Of a stretch of DNA of 64,000 nt, positions 1 through 8,128 are shown one piece after another; the stretch's first letter is position 1, and each line of letters begins with the position of its first letter. The position numbers and the translations under genes are program-made. Below the pieces are notes generated by a model. It made no database searches. It worked only from the letters and a program-made list of their open reading frames with translations, and was not told where the DNA came from. The stretch lies in contig NZ_JAAXCV010000032.1 in assembly GCF_012911895.1 (NCBI RefSeq), positions 159,347 to 223,346 on the forward strand, given 5' to 3'. The DNA comes from Bacillus sp. RO3 (GTDB lineage: Bacteria; Bacillota; Bacilli; Bacillales; Bacillaceae_B).

Positions 1-164
1 CTTATGAGAACAAGAAGGAGTAAAAAGAGCCCCCCCACCGCTAAGCGAGCTGCGCCAATGCCGATGGGGTGTGCTGTTGCTGGAGCCAGGGCCTGTGTGG
101 TTCCCGTTGTCCCCCAAAGTACCGCTGAAAGTAAAATGAAAAAAGGAGAGACTTTTTCCTTCAT
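1..164 (-). CDS. EamA/DMT-family transporter, N-terminal part (cut by window edge)
   Basis: The minus strand opens with ATG at 164, preceded at normal distance by a GAGGTG ribosome site (171-175 region), and stays open to the window edge, giving about 54 residues. The peptide has a short charged start, a hydrophobic segment containing LWGTTGTTQALAP, and a second hydrophobic run rich in G, A and L. That first-helix pattern is typical of 10-TM drug/metabolite (EamA) exporters of the inner membrane; the substrate cannot be told. It lies just downstream of a same-strand AraC regulator and may be co-transcribed with or controlled by it. Most of the gene is outside the window. Confidence 0.7.
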   Translation of the reverse strand, partial: MKEKVSPFFILLSAVLWGTTGTTQALAPATAHPIGIGAARLAVGGLFLLLLVLI

Positions 165-257
165 GTTGTTCACCTCAATAAAAAAAGATAAAAAGAATCG
201 TTAAACTCATCTTAGAAAATTTTTCAGGAATTTTCTTTACCAAGTTTAATAGCCTTT

Positions 258-959
258 TTATCCTTTATTAAGATTTCTATATTTTTGTGGAGGGATTCCT
301 TCCGTATGCACGAACCATCTTGTGAACGATGAAGCATTCTCAAAACCTAATTCCTCACTAATCCTTGACATGGACCAGCCCGTTGAATCTAATAAGTGTT
401 TTGCCTCTTTCATTCGAAGTTCAGATATATACCCTTTTACACTTTTCCCGGTTTTTTTCTTAAACCATGTTGAATAATAGACTGGATGATAGTGCTCTAT
501 TTTTGCTAATGCTTCTAAAGTGATGAACTCCTTATAATGACGATGAATATACTCAATTGAAGCGGGATGAGAAATATGAAGCTTGTTGGTGATATACCTG
601 GTCAAATCGACTAAGGAAGTTATGTTCTCATAGGCCGTCGCCTCTTCCAACAGTAAATATCGGATAGCAGTCCATTGCTGATCCAACCGTATATACATAC
701 TGCTCGTGTTCTCTGGTAAATACAGCGTCGGAATATCTAAAATTAAAAACTCGTTCCGATCGAGGGATCGGAAATGGTGATTAAATGTTGGAGGAAGATA
801 AAAACAGTAATCTTCATTCAGATGGATTTCCTGCCGCTCCGTTTGTATATCCAAGGATCCTTGCAATGGAAAGAGAAGCTGGCCAAATTCATGTTGATGA
901 GACATATACTGTTTGGAATAAGACCTTTTCTCACAAGTGATTGGGTTGGCATGTTCCAT
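258..959 (-). CDS. AraC-family transcriptional regulator
   Basis: The N-terminal half has a cupin-like stretch (SHQHEFGQLLFPLQGSLDIQ, then histidine-rich FNHHF), the usual effector-sensing fold. The C-terminal ~100 residues form the two-helix-turn-helix AraC DNA-binding domain, with the family signature near the end (ISEELGFENASSFTRWF followed by GIPPQKYR). The start at 959 is chosen because GAGGG sits 9-10 bases upstream; the frame stays open to 1049 with other ATGs at 974 and further up, so up to 30 more residues are possible. The gene is divergent from a second AraC-type gene and upstream of the EamA transporter, which suggests local control of that exporter. The ligand is unknown. Confidence 0.85.
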   Translation of the reverse strand: MEHANPITCEKRSYSKQYMSHQHEFGQLLFPLQGSLDIQTERQEIHLNEDYCFYLPPTFNHHFRSLDRNEFLILDIPTLYLPENTSSMYIRLDQQWTAIRYLLLEEATAYENITSLVDLTRYITNKLHISHPASIEYIHRHYKEFITLEALAKIEHYHPVYYSTWFKKKTGKSVKGYISELRMKEAKHLLDSTGWSMSRISEELGFENASSFTRWFVHTEGIPPQKYRNLNKG

Positions 960-1087
960 ATAACGAGCCCTCATTCCTTTAAGTAATAGGATCATTCTGT
1001 ACCAAGGTGCATGTGACATATTAAAATTTCCATAATTATGTATAATCATACTATAGAAAAATATGTTATCTAGATGGAGATTGTAAA

Positions 1088-1951
1088 ATGATAAAAAATG
1101 ATTCTACCAATTTCGTTTTGCATGCAAAAAGCGACCAGTTTTACTGGGAAGGAACCGGGCAACTATCCATTAAGACATTCTCTAATGGCCAAGCCCGTTA
1201 TAAGACGAATAAAGGCTTTTTTGCTGTTGAAGACAATCGATACCTACTCCTCAATGAAGGTGAATACACACTGTCAATCGACGAACCTCAGGTTGTGGAA
1301 TCCTTTTGTATTTTCTTCAAAACGGGGTTTGCTGAAGAAGTCTTTCATTCTTTACGTGAAACGGAGGATCGTCTTTTAACCGATCCATTTAAGGATACAC
1401 ATTCAGTTGGCTTTTTCGAAAAAACGTATCATATAAATCCCGCTCTTTCTTCGCAGCTGGATCATTTCAAGCAGATATACCCTTCTCTTCCAATTGATTC
1501 TATCGGTTATGAAGAACAATTCCATAAGATCATGCTTTCTATTTTGAATGAACACTTTCATACATACAACGAAATTGAATCATTACAAGCCATTCGTCAT
1601 TCTACACGTGAAGAGCTTTATAGAAGGATCATGATTGCACATGATTATATCAGAGCCTTTTTTCATACCCCTATCAAACTGGAGGAAATGGCTAAGGCTG
1701 CTTCTTTATCACCTAACCATCTACTAAGGACTTACTATCAAGTATACGGCAAAACACCTCATCAGCATATTTCAGAATTCAGAATACACAAAGCCAAACA
1801 ACTCCTAACAGAGTCAGACTATACTATGACCTATATCACGTTTGAACTGGGATTTCAAAACCCTGTATCGTTCAGCAAAATGTTTAAGCAGCATGTCGGT
1901 TTATCTCCTAGAGACTATCGAAAACAGGTGATATTGGATAAGAAATTCTAG
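1088..1951 (+). CDS. AraC-family transcriptional regulator
   Basis: This 287-residue protein has an N-terminal sensor region without a clear cupin histidine pattern and a C-terminal AraC domain (from about residue 185) with both HTH units: LEEMAKAASLSPNHLLRTYY and ITFELGFQNPVSFSKMFKQ, closing with the expected GLSPRDYR. A GGAG site precedes the ATG at 1088. It is divergent from the other AraC gene across a roughly 130-base AT-rich gap holding a TATAAT-like box near 1042. It is followed after about 50 bases by a VOC-family gene, which it may control. No effector can be inferred. Confidence 0.88.
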   Translation: MIKNDSTNFVLHAKSDQFYWEGTGQLSIKTFSNGQARYKTNKGFFAVEDNRYLLLNEGEYTLSIDEPQVVESFCIFFKTGFAEEVFHSLRETEDRLLTDPFKDTHSVGFFEKTYHINPALSSQLDHFKQIYPSLPIDSIGYEEQFHKIMLSILNEHFHTYNEIESLQAIRHSTREELYRRIMIAHDYIRAFFHTPIKLEEMAKAASLSPNHLLRTYYQVYGKTPHQHISEFRIHKAKQLLTESDYTMTYITFELGFQNPVSFSKMFKQHVGLSPRDYRKQVILDKKF

Positions 1952-2003
1952 TTGTTATCCTTTATTCTTATCGGTGAACGATATTCGAAGGGAGAATGGT
2001 TTA

Positions 2004-2381
2004 ATGGAAAAGGGAATGATCAGTAAAGTTGGACAAATCGGAGTTCCTGTCAAAGACATCAATCGAGCACTAGACTTTTATCAGGAGCAATTAGGCCTCA
2101 CCCTTTTATTTAACACGGATCGTATGGCATTCTTTGAATGTGATGGGTTGCGGCTGATGTTGACACTTTCAGAAAAAGAGGAGATTGCCCACTCAAGTTC
2201 CGTTATTTATTTTCAGGTGAATGATATTAGGGAGACTTATGAGCGCTTAGCAGGTCAAGAAGTGTCTTTTATCGATGAACCACATGTGGTGGCGAAAATG
2301 GGGGATAGAGAAACATGGATGGTATTTTTCAAAGATACTGAAGATCATACTCTTGCCTTGATGAGTGAGGTATACGTTTGA
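2004..2381 (+). CDS. VOC-family (glyoxalase/bleomycin-resistance-like) protein
   Basis: The 125-residue product has the paired beta-alpha-beta-beta-beta modules of the vicinal oxygen chelate superfamily: VGQIGVPVKDINRALDFYQE at the start, a central IYFQVNDI segment beginning the second half, and a terminal FKDTEDHTLALMSE containing a family metal-ligand position. The ATG at 2004 is chosen because AAGGGAG lies 9 bases upstream; an upstream GTG at 1974 has no such site. The substrate is unknown: VOC proteins include glyoxalases, dioxygenases and antibiotic-binding proteins. It follows the AraC gene on the same strand. Confidence 0.85.
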   Translation: MEKGMISKVGQIGVPVKDINRALDFYQEQLGLTLLFNTDRMAFFECDGLRLMLTLSEKEEIAHSSSVIYFQVNDIRETYERLAGQEVSFIDEPHVVAKMGDRETWMVFFKDTEDHTLALMSEVYV

Positions 2382-2392
2382 GATAAACAGAG

Positions 2393-2421
2393 GGAGACTG
2401 TTTATCATATAAACGGTCTCC
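2393..2421 (+). terminator. Hairpin after VOC gene
   Basis: A 12-bp stem (GGAGACTGTTTA paired with TAAACGGTCTCC) with a 5-base loop follows the VOC stop codon. No T-run follows it, so it may be a weak terminator or only a stabilising hairpin. Confidence 0.45.
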
Positions 2422-2536
2422 TGTTGGTGATATTAGCCTTGGTTTATATCCTGAATTAGTATTACTCTCTGGTTTATTTCTATTTATGGTACGGTTCACC
2501 GTAACGTTGAATAGGGTAAAATAATAATAATAATAG

Positions 2537-2556
2537 GGAAGGGTAAAATCCCTTCC
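2537..2556 (-). terminator. Likely terminator of the minus-strand membrane-protein gene
   Basis: GGAAGGG pairs with CCCTTCC across a 6-base loop. On the minus strand it is followed by a run of TATTATTATT, fitting a terminator for the gene ending at 2601. Confidence 0.5.
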
Positions 2557-2600
2557 TTAACCATCAAGAGTTTACATTCAAATTTGTTTTGATCTATTAA

Positions 2601-3902
2601 TTATTTTCCTTTTTTCTTAAACCAATCTTGTATTTTAACCAACAACATTAAAGTGATAAATAAGACCACTAATATAGTTGAAGTTATGGGGCTTAACGCC
2701 ATTCTAAAAAGATTAGTTGTTAATACTACCAAAATAATTACTGTGAATATTAGTCTATTTATATGTAATAGTATATTTGATACTAAATGATTATTTTTTA
2801 TTGCGATAAACAGACTATATAAGAAATAAATAAATAATATAATCATGATACCCAAAACAAGAGTCAATTGAGCCTTTGATTCATCTTTGAACAAGCTACT
2901 CCATTGGACATATAGATATCCAGTATATAGTTGAGATAACTCACGTAAGTTATCTCCATACCTTAATAGGAGATACAGGAATGTAAATAAAATTACTACT
3001 AATGATAAGCTTATAATAGACCTCTTTATGATTACTTTTTTATTACCCTCTTCCCATTCTTTTTTTAGAGAATTTAATCCATCCAATAAATCTGAGACTT
3101 CTAACTTTATATCTCTTTTTACATCGTTATAACCACTTATTTTTACTAATTCATCCCAAAACAAGTGATAAGCTTGATTAAATTCACAATTATATTTATC
3201 GTAAACTTCTGCTGCGTGTGGTAAAAAAATGAATAGAAAACCGACAATAGAAAATATTATCAACATAATGTCTAACCAATTTGTTGATGAGGTAAATTCC
3301 ATATAGCCACTCAAACGGAGTGAACCAATAATAAAGACAATCACACCTAAATTAAACGTTAAAAAAAACCGGTTAACCGCCTGTTCAAATGAGTTTACTT
3401 TTACCCTATAAAGTATAGTTATAGCCAGTAAAAACATAATTATAATTCCTATTATTGTAACATTAGGATTATCCAAGTTACCTTCTAAGACGGTTATTAT
3501 ATTAAGTAAGAAAAACGAAAGCAATATTGTTAAACCAAATAATTTTATTATGCTCTTTATGATGTATTTTTTGGTAAGAATTAAAGCAATAAGTGAAATA
3601 ATAATAATATATTGATTTGGAAGTATTAAATTTTCATCTCTATATTTACTGATTAATGCCAGATTAATAATGAAGATAAATATAATAGTACTAAGCATAA
3701 CTGCCCCAATTGAATCAACATTATTAATAAATATTGGTGTAATAAAAATACTAATGGAGAGTCCATAAATTATTGATAGTAACAAACCGTAAATTAAATT
3801 ATTTAAAATAATCCTAAGTTTTGATTTTTTTTTATATGTAAATACTTCTAGAAATAGGGTAGTTATATAAATAAATGGTAGTAGCAAAAAGTTTTTTAGC
3901 AT
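2601..3902 (-). CDS. Uncharacterised polytopic membrane protein
   Basis: I do not recognise this protein. It is about 433 residues and extremely rich in I, L, F and N, with roughly ten to twelve hydrophobic helices. A hydrophilic, charged segment of about 75 residues in the second half (around EVYDKYNCEFNQAY to KKEWEEGNKK) separates two membrane blocks, so it looks like two multi-TM regions joined by a cytoplasmic linker. The ATG at 3902 is chosen because AGGATGG lies just upstream; the frame also opens at a TTG at 3935 without a ribosome site. Base composition is far more AT-rich than the flanking core genes, in keeping with horizontal acquisition. No neighbour shares its strand closely enough to suggest a partner. 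Confidence 0.6.
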   Translation of the reverse strand: MLKNFLLLPFIYITTLFLEVFTYKKKSKLRIILNNLIYGLLLSIIYGLSISIFITPIFINNVDSIGAVMLSTIIFIFIINLALISKYRDENLILPNQYIIIISLIALILTKKYIIKSIIKLFGLTILLSFFLLNIITVLEGNLDNPNVTIIGIIIMFLLAITILYRVKVNSFEQAVNRFFLTFNLGVIVFIIGSLRLSGYMEFTSSTNWLDIMLIIFSIVGFLFIFLPHAAEVYDKYNCEFNQAYHLFWDELVKISGYNDVKRDIKLEVSDLLDGLNSLKKEWEEGNKKVIIKRSIISLSLVVILFTFLYLLLRYGDNLRELSQLYTGYLYVQWSSLFKDESKAQLTLVLGIMIILFIYFLYSLFIAIKNNHLVSNILLHINRLIFTVIILVVLTTNLFRMALSPITSTILVVLFITLMLLVKIQDWFKKKGK

Positions 3903-3994
3903 TATTTCCATCCTAATAAATAGTTGTTTTTCCAAATTTCATTATACCTTCAAATCATCATTAAAATCATATTCACCCCTAAGTGCGGTTTTCA

Positions 3995-4728
3995 TTAAAT
4001 GTCTAACTGTACAACGAGCATTTCATGATCACTTAATTTTTCAAAACGATACATTGCCAATGTATATTCATACTTAAATTTAGGGGATACAAAAGCATAA
4101 TCAAGCTGTCTATCCCAACAACCTGAATAGCAATATGAGAAATCATTTATTCTCTTAGTCTTCAAAACTTTCCAGCCCTCATCTTGTAACCACTTAAAAT
4201 CCTCATACGCTTTAGAAGGCTTATTAGAAAATGCAGTTTTCTCATATACATTGAAATCACCAATTAACAATGTATTTTTACTTTCTTTCCTAGCATCTGC
4301 ATATTTCAAAATTCGCTTCCAAAAAGCCTTTTGCCTTATACGTATCCTATCTTCAATACTTACAGGCAATGAAGCATGTAAACCTACAATCTCTATTTCT
4401 TTATAAGATAATTCGATCCAACGTGTGTATGCAAAATCCTTACCATTTGTTTTATCATAGAGCTTTATATTGATTTGCTCATCGATAATTTTATATGCCA
4501 TCAGTACCTTAACGTTCGAGTATTCGAATTCTTCATGGATACAAACGGATATTTATTCCCTAACTTGCTCTTTAATTTATTCGCAAAACCATCATTTGTT
4601 TCTTGTATAATAATGACATCAGCTTTTTGCTCATGAATTTCTTCAAGAATTTTCTCAACTCTTCCTTGAGACAAATATCCCTTATTGGAGTAAGGGCAGA
4701 TGTCTATATTCCATGAAATTACTTTCAT
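3995..4728 (-). pseudogene. Endonuclease/exonuclease/phosphatase-fold protein, split by a frameshift
   Basis: Two overlapping reading frames (4728 to 4501 and 4501 to 3995) together make one EEP domain of about 243 residues. The first half carries the starting VISWNID and the metal-binding glutamate in VIIIQETNDG. The second carries the histidine in GLHASLP, the catalytic GDFN, QLDYAFVS and the terminal SDHEMLV. All expected catalytic positions are thus present but divided between frames. A strong AAGGGGA site precedes the ATG at 4728; the second frame begins with an ATG that overlaps the first stop by one base. A one-base change, or a sequencing error, near 4501-4515 is the simplest cause. 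The second half alone lacks the metal-binding glutamate. Confidence 0.7.
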
Positions 4729-4859
4729 TAAAGTCCCCTTTCAAATCAGACATTTATTTAATAGAAGCAATCTACACTTCATCATGTGAATTAGTTGGCA
4801 ATTCTTTATACTGGATTAAAAAAGCTATGGCAACAAGATTTACCCCTGTGATAGGTATG

Positions 4860-4920
4860 AGGGTTAGAGGGACAGGTATCTCGATCCATCTCGTGTCGTT
4901 TCACCTATCCCCTCAACCCT
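4860..4920. repeat. Imperfect palindromic element (18-bp arms)
   Basis: AGGGTTAGAGGGACAGGT at 4860-4877 is nearly the reverse complement of ACCTATCCCCTCAACCCT at 4903-4920, around a 25-base spacer. It is GC-richer than its surroundings and lies in a gap without genes (4737-5002). It looks like a small REP-like or MITE-like repeat, or a structured RNA; other copies would have to be sought outside the window. Confidence 0.5.
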
Positions 4921-4935
4921 ATATACTAACAAAAT

Positions 4936-4969
4936 AACTGGAGAGGTATTTTCTATAACCTCTCCAGTT
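4936..4969 (-). terminator. Terminator of the SIR2-containing operon
   Basis: A perfect 12-bp stem (AACTGGAGAGGT with ACCTCTCCAGTT) and 10-base loop lie 34 bases past the stop codon of the minus-strand SIR2-like gene, followed on that strand by ATTTTGTT. It is a good Rho-independent terminator. Confidence 0.75.
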
Positions 4970-5002
4970 TATATTCTGAATAATAAACAATTATATAAAT
5001 AC

Positions 5003-6328
5003 TTATAAATGATTTTCTACATAATCATTTATACCCTCATAGAAAAAATTGATATCATCTTTCCCAAAAAATGAGTTGAATCGTGTTTCGGAAACATTAG
5101 CTGTGAACTTACTAATATCCCCCTCGTCTTTTAGCAAATCCTTTATCTTATTAGGGTCATCATTATGATATAAAACTACATCGATATTTGTAATTGGTCT
5201 TATTGCCTTTTTCAGCATGTATCGGAACTCAAAATCTGCTTGTGGTAATGAATATCCAATAAAAACCACTTTTTCTGCTTCTGCCAGTTCAACAAAAGCA
5301 TTTTTCCAAATGTTTTTAAATGTAACATTATCTAAATTCTTTAGCAAAGTTGGTGTAATTAATTCACTGGTTAGTTTTGTGTTATTTCGATCACCTGATA
5401 AACTATAATTTTTAGTGCAAAAAGGGCATTCTGGAGCGCTTGTATCATAGAATTCCTCAAATGCTATGTATTTTTCTTGTGAGTAAAATAACCTTTGACA
5501 ATTCTTACATAATAGCCAATTCATTGCCCCATGAAGTTTTAATAACTTCACATTGTAATAACCCTGCCTCTTTAAAATAGTTGATGGTATACTCTCTATA
5601 TCACTATCATCAAAAAAGTGGTGGTAATTATGGTCATATACACAGTAATCTAATTTTGCTTTTTCATAATCGCTATTACTTGAAACCACATGAGAAAAAT
5701 ATTTATCAACTATAAAATCCCAATTAAGTGTTATTATTGACACGGGATCCCCTGTTTGTTCAGCTTCAATTCTCTTTTGTATAATTTTTTCTATAAAATT
5801 TAGGTATGTTTGACTATCAAAGGATTGGTTTACACTGGACTTAACAAAAAGCCTAATAATGCAGAACACAAAATCGTTCCTTAGTTGAATAATCTTTGAG
5901 GTATCATATCCTTGTATATGCTCGTTTGAAGCTATAGCCTTATCCAGTATGGTAAAAATGTCTTCTAATGTGATATGGCTTTTACTTTCAGCAATATATT
6001 CATAGATAGATTCTAAAAAACCGTTATCCTTTTTTAACTCATCCAATAACTTATATTTTTCTTCCATCTGAAGAGTCTCTATCTCTGCTAAAGCTGATTC
6101 GTCTGAAATAAAATCAAAATAGTTTTTATTAGAAAAAAGCCTGATAATAAACTCTGCAATATTTATACGGGCTCTCCTGTATCTTTCTCCAGTTTTAAGT
6201 AATGTTGGATTAAAAGTTGCAAAATCCGACTCCTCTTTTTTAAATATACTTTTTAAAATTTCTGCTTGAGAAGGTAGATTTTCTATCATTGAAGCTCCAG
6301 CACCAAGAACAAAAACTGTTTTACTCAT
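5003..6328 (-). CDS. SIR2-family NAD-dependent protein, putative defence effector
   Basis: The 441-residue protein opens directly with the Rossmann NAD-binding motif VFVLGAGAS (about residues 4-12). It has the conserved ITLNWD (about 205, with the SIR2 asparagine and aspartate) and KLHGAMNW (about 275, the catalytic histidine). Next come two cysteine pairs (CKNC and CPFC) that could bind zinc, and VVFIGYSLPQADFEF in the last third. These are typical of SIR2 domains in bacterial anti-phage proteins, where NAD+ depletion is the usual outcome; that role is inferred here. The ATG at 6328 overlaps the upstream gene by 8 bases, implying translational coupling. It is the last gene of a four-gene operon and is followed by a strong terminator. 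Confidence 0.85.
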   Translation of the reverse strand: MSKTVFVLGAGASMIENLPSQAEILKSIFKKEESDFATFNPTLLKTGERYRRARINIAEFIIRLFSNKNYFDFISDESALAEIETLQMEEKYKLLDELKKDNGFLESIYEYIAESKSHITLEDIFTILDKAIASNEHIQGYDTSKIIQLRNDFVFCIIRLFVKSSVNQSFDSQTYLNFIEKIIQKRIEAEQTGDPVSIITLNWDFIVDKYFSHVVSSNSDYEKAKLDYCVYDHNYHHFFDDSDIESIPSTILKRQGYYNVKLLKLHGAMNWLLCKNCQRLFYSQEKYIAFEEFYDTSAPECPFCTKNYSLSGDRNNTKLTSELITPTLLKNLDNVTFKNIWKNAFVELAEAEKVVFIGYSLPQADFEFRYMLKKAIRPITNIDVVLYHNDDPNKIKDLLKDEGDISKFTANVSETRFNSFFGKDDINFFYEGINDYVENHL

Positions 6329-7661
6329 GAGTATATAACACTTCTTTCCACAACTCATAAGTCCCTACTAAGTCATAACCTAAGATAGGTGAATACTCTT
6401 CTGCAGACTTAATAGATTCATCTATCAAATCTACTAAATCATTTGTACTAATTGAATTCCATTCTTTTAATTTATTATATAGGAAGTGATTAATACATAA
6501 TGCCTTTGCTTCTGTTGTTGGATATTGTCTTGAAATAGTTGCACCTGTTTTTCTTTTGATTTCAATCGGTTTGGAATCACCGTAGTATGCAAAGTTATCC
6601 AAATTATCTTTAATAACTTCCGTACATTGTTCACAATTACATATATCTGAATAATATCTTTGATAATCATCTGGTAGTATTCCCAAATATCTTAGCAAAG
6701 TTGCTACACGGCCATATTCTACTCTCTGATGGATTGGATACAAATAATATTTATTAACGGGGATCCCCCCGCCAACAGGGACAATCGCTCTTTTTTCTCC
6801 ATACTCAATACCGTGACATACACCTTGTAATTTTGCCTTGGATTTCTCATGACACAGTAACACAGAAAAGTAATCTCCATATAAGTTATATACATTAATT
6901 CCATTATCAGAAAGACCTTCTATTAATTTGCAAAAATTATTAAGTAGTAATCTTGATGATTCAAATGCTGAAAAATCATCTACCCATAAAAGCAAGTTCC
7001 TAATACCGTATGATGAATACTTACTTATGATATCTTCAATATAATAGGCGTCTTCCAATATATCCTTTTCTATAACAAGTTGTGCCGCTAAACTATCCAA
7101 CTCATACTCTTGAAGAGAATAATTTATCATTTGAACATTGATCTCTATCCACTTCTTATAATTTTTAGTATTCATCATAAAATAAGGAACGATTAACCAT
7201 TTTGGTTCAAATGTTACTTTAGTATATTGTAAATATTTAAAATAGTCCCTTTCCTTAGAGGTCTCAATAACGTGGTTTTTTTGAAAATCTAGAACTTTTA
7301 AAGTGAAGTCTTTCAGAATTGATTCACTTTCAAAATCAGAAGGTACCAATACTCTTTCCTGATCAATAATTTTCTCCTTCACAAAATCAGAGTAGTTATC
7401 TACCATCTTTTTTATTGAACTTTTTATCTTTCCATTTTTTCCTTTTATGTACTGTATATCATGTTGAAGAGAGTGGGTTAGTGGATCGATAATATAGCTA
7501 AACTTACGAGTTGCTACGAATTTAGAAATAGCTTTAGAAGCATGAGATATCATATTTCCATTAATAACCAAAAGGTCAAATTCATTTTTAAATTCATCAA
7601 TAAACTTCTGTTCAGCTGATGTACCGTATCTAATTATTTTCAAAGCAGAACTTTGTTCCAT
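6321..7661 (-). CDS. Uncharacterised 446-residue protein with TGT/DpdA-like zinc motif
   Basis: I do not recognise this protein with certainty. It has alternating hydrophobic strands and helices compatible with a TIM-barrel (for example KWLIVPYFMM, NLLLWVDDFSAF, NVYNLYGDYFSVLL). A glycine-rich stretch, VPVGGGIPVNKYYLYPIHQR, is followed about 35 residues later by ICNCEQCTE. CxCxxC followed further on by a histidine (CINHFLYNKLKE) is the zinc pattern of tRNA-guanine transglycosylases and of the DNA-modifying DpdA relatives; here the gap to the histidine is about 45 residues rather than about 25. Base exchange on tRNA or DNA is therefore a hypothesis only. An AAAGGAGAG site precedes the ATG. The gene sits between the nuclease-like gene and the SIR2-like gene, overlapping the latter. 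Confidence 0.5.
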   Translation of the reverse strand: MEQSSALKIIRYGTSAEQKFIDEFKNEFDLLVINGNMISHASKAISKFVATRKFSYIIDPLTHSLQHDIQYIKGKNGKIKSSIKKMVDNYSDFVKEKIIDQERVLVPSDFESESILKDFTLKVLDFQKNHVIETSKERDYFKYLQYTKVTFEPKWLIVPYFMMNTKNYKKWIEINVQMINYSLQEYELDSLAAQLVIEKDILEDAYYIEDIISKYSSYGIRNLLLWVDDFSAFESSRLLLNNFCKLIEGLSDNGINVYNLYGDYFSVLLCHEKSKAKLQGVCHGIEYGEKRAIVPVGGGIPVNKYYLYPIHQRVEYGRVATLLRYLGILPDDYQRYYSDICNCEQCTEVIKDNLDNFAYYGDSKPIEIKRKTGATISRQYPTTEAKALCINHFLYNKLKEWNSISTNDLVDLIDESIKSAEEYSPILGYDLVGTYELWKEVLYTHE

Positions 7662-7683
7662 ATTTCTCTCCTTTCCACTACCT

Positions 7684-8127
7684 TTATGACCCTAATAACA
7701 TGTTAAGCAGGCTTTCCCTTTGTACATCCCAATAAAAATCTGATTTTATAGGTTTGACTGCTTCAAATAATTCAGGATTTCCTTTTTCATCTAAGTTAAA
7801 ATATAGCAATCCGGTGTTTTCCTGTTTGCATACATCTTCTATTTTCTCTCTGGTTATTCTATTCTTAGGTTTTAATATACAAATGGACATATAATCCACA
7901 GCAATACTGTGTTTCTTTACTTGATCTATTGCTTTCTTCCAGTTCCTTAACTTAAATTCTATTGCTGATACTTCCTCATTGTTGTTAATTGTTATCATAT
8001 CAATTGAGGACGAAAATAAAGGAACCTCTTTAAAGATTTTAAGATTCCTTTCCGTTAATATCTTCATACTAAGTTCAACCTGTTGAAATTCCGTTAATTT
8101 GGATAAGGTATTTAACGCGGTGTTCAC
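7684..8127 (-). CDS. Small PD-(D/E)XK nuclease-like protein
   Basis: The 147-residue product contains SSIDMITINNNEEVSAIEFK: an aspartate after a short strand, then E-x-K about 15 residues later, flanked by predicted helices (RNWKKAIDQVKKH) and by a hydrophobic strand DYMSICIL. This is the core layout of the PD-(D/E)XK nuclease superfamily. The start is a GTG at 8127, with GGTG a few bases before it and only one base separating it from the stop of the upstream gene, so the two are almost certainly translated together. It could cleave foreign DNA or act as a nucleic-acid-binding subunit; no family is recognised precisely. Confidence 0.55.
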   Translation of the reverse strand: MNTALNTLSKLTEFQQVELSMKILTERNLKIFKEVPLFSSSIDMITINNNEEVSAIEFKLRNWKKAIDQVKKHSIAVDYMSICILKPKNRITREKIEDVCKQENTGLLYFNLDEKGNPELFEAVKPIKSDFYWDVQRESLLNMLLGS

Positions 8128-8128
8128 T

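Noticed and set aside
4713..4937. 74-codon plus-strand frame between the EEP and SIR2 genes
   Set aside because: It runs through the palindromic repeat, has no ribosome site and no family features.
5164..5171. TTATGATA as a possible second attachment site of the SCC-like element
   Set aside because: It lies inside the intact SIR2-like gene and lacks the flanking bases shared with the rlmH end; an 8-base match is expected by chance in AT-rich DNA.
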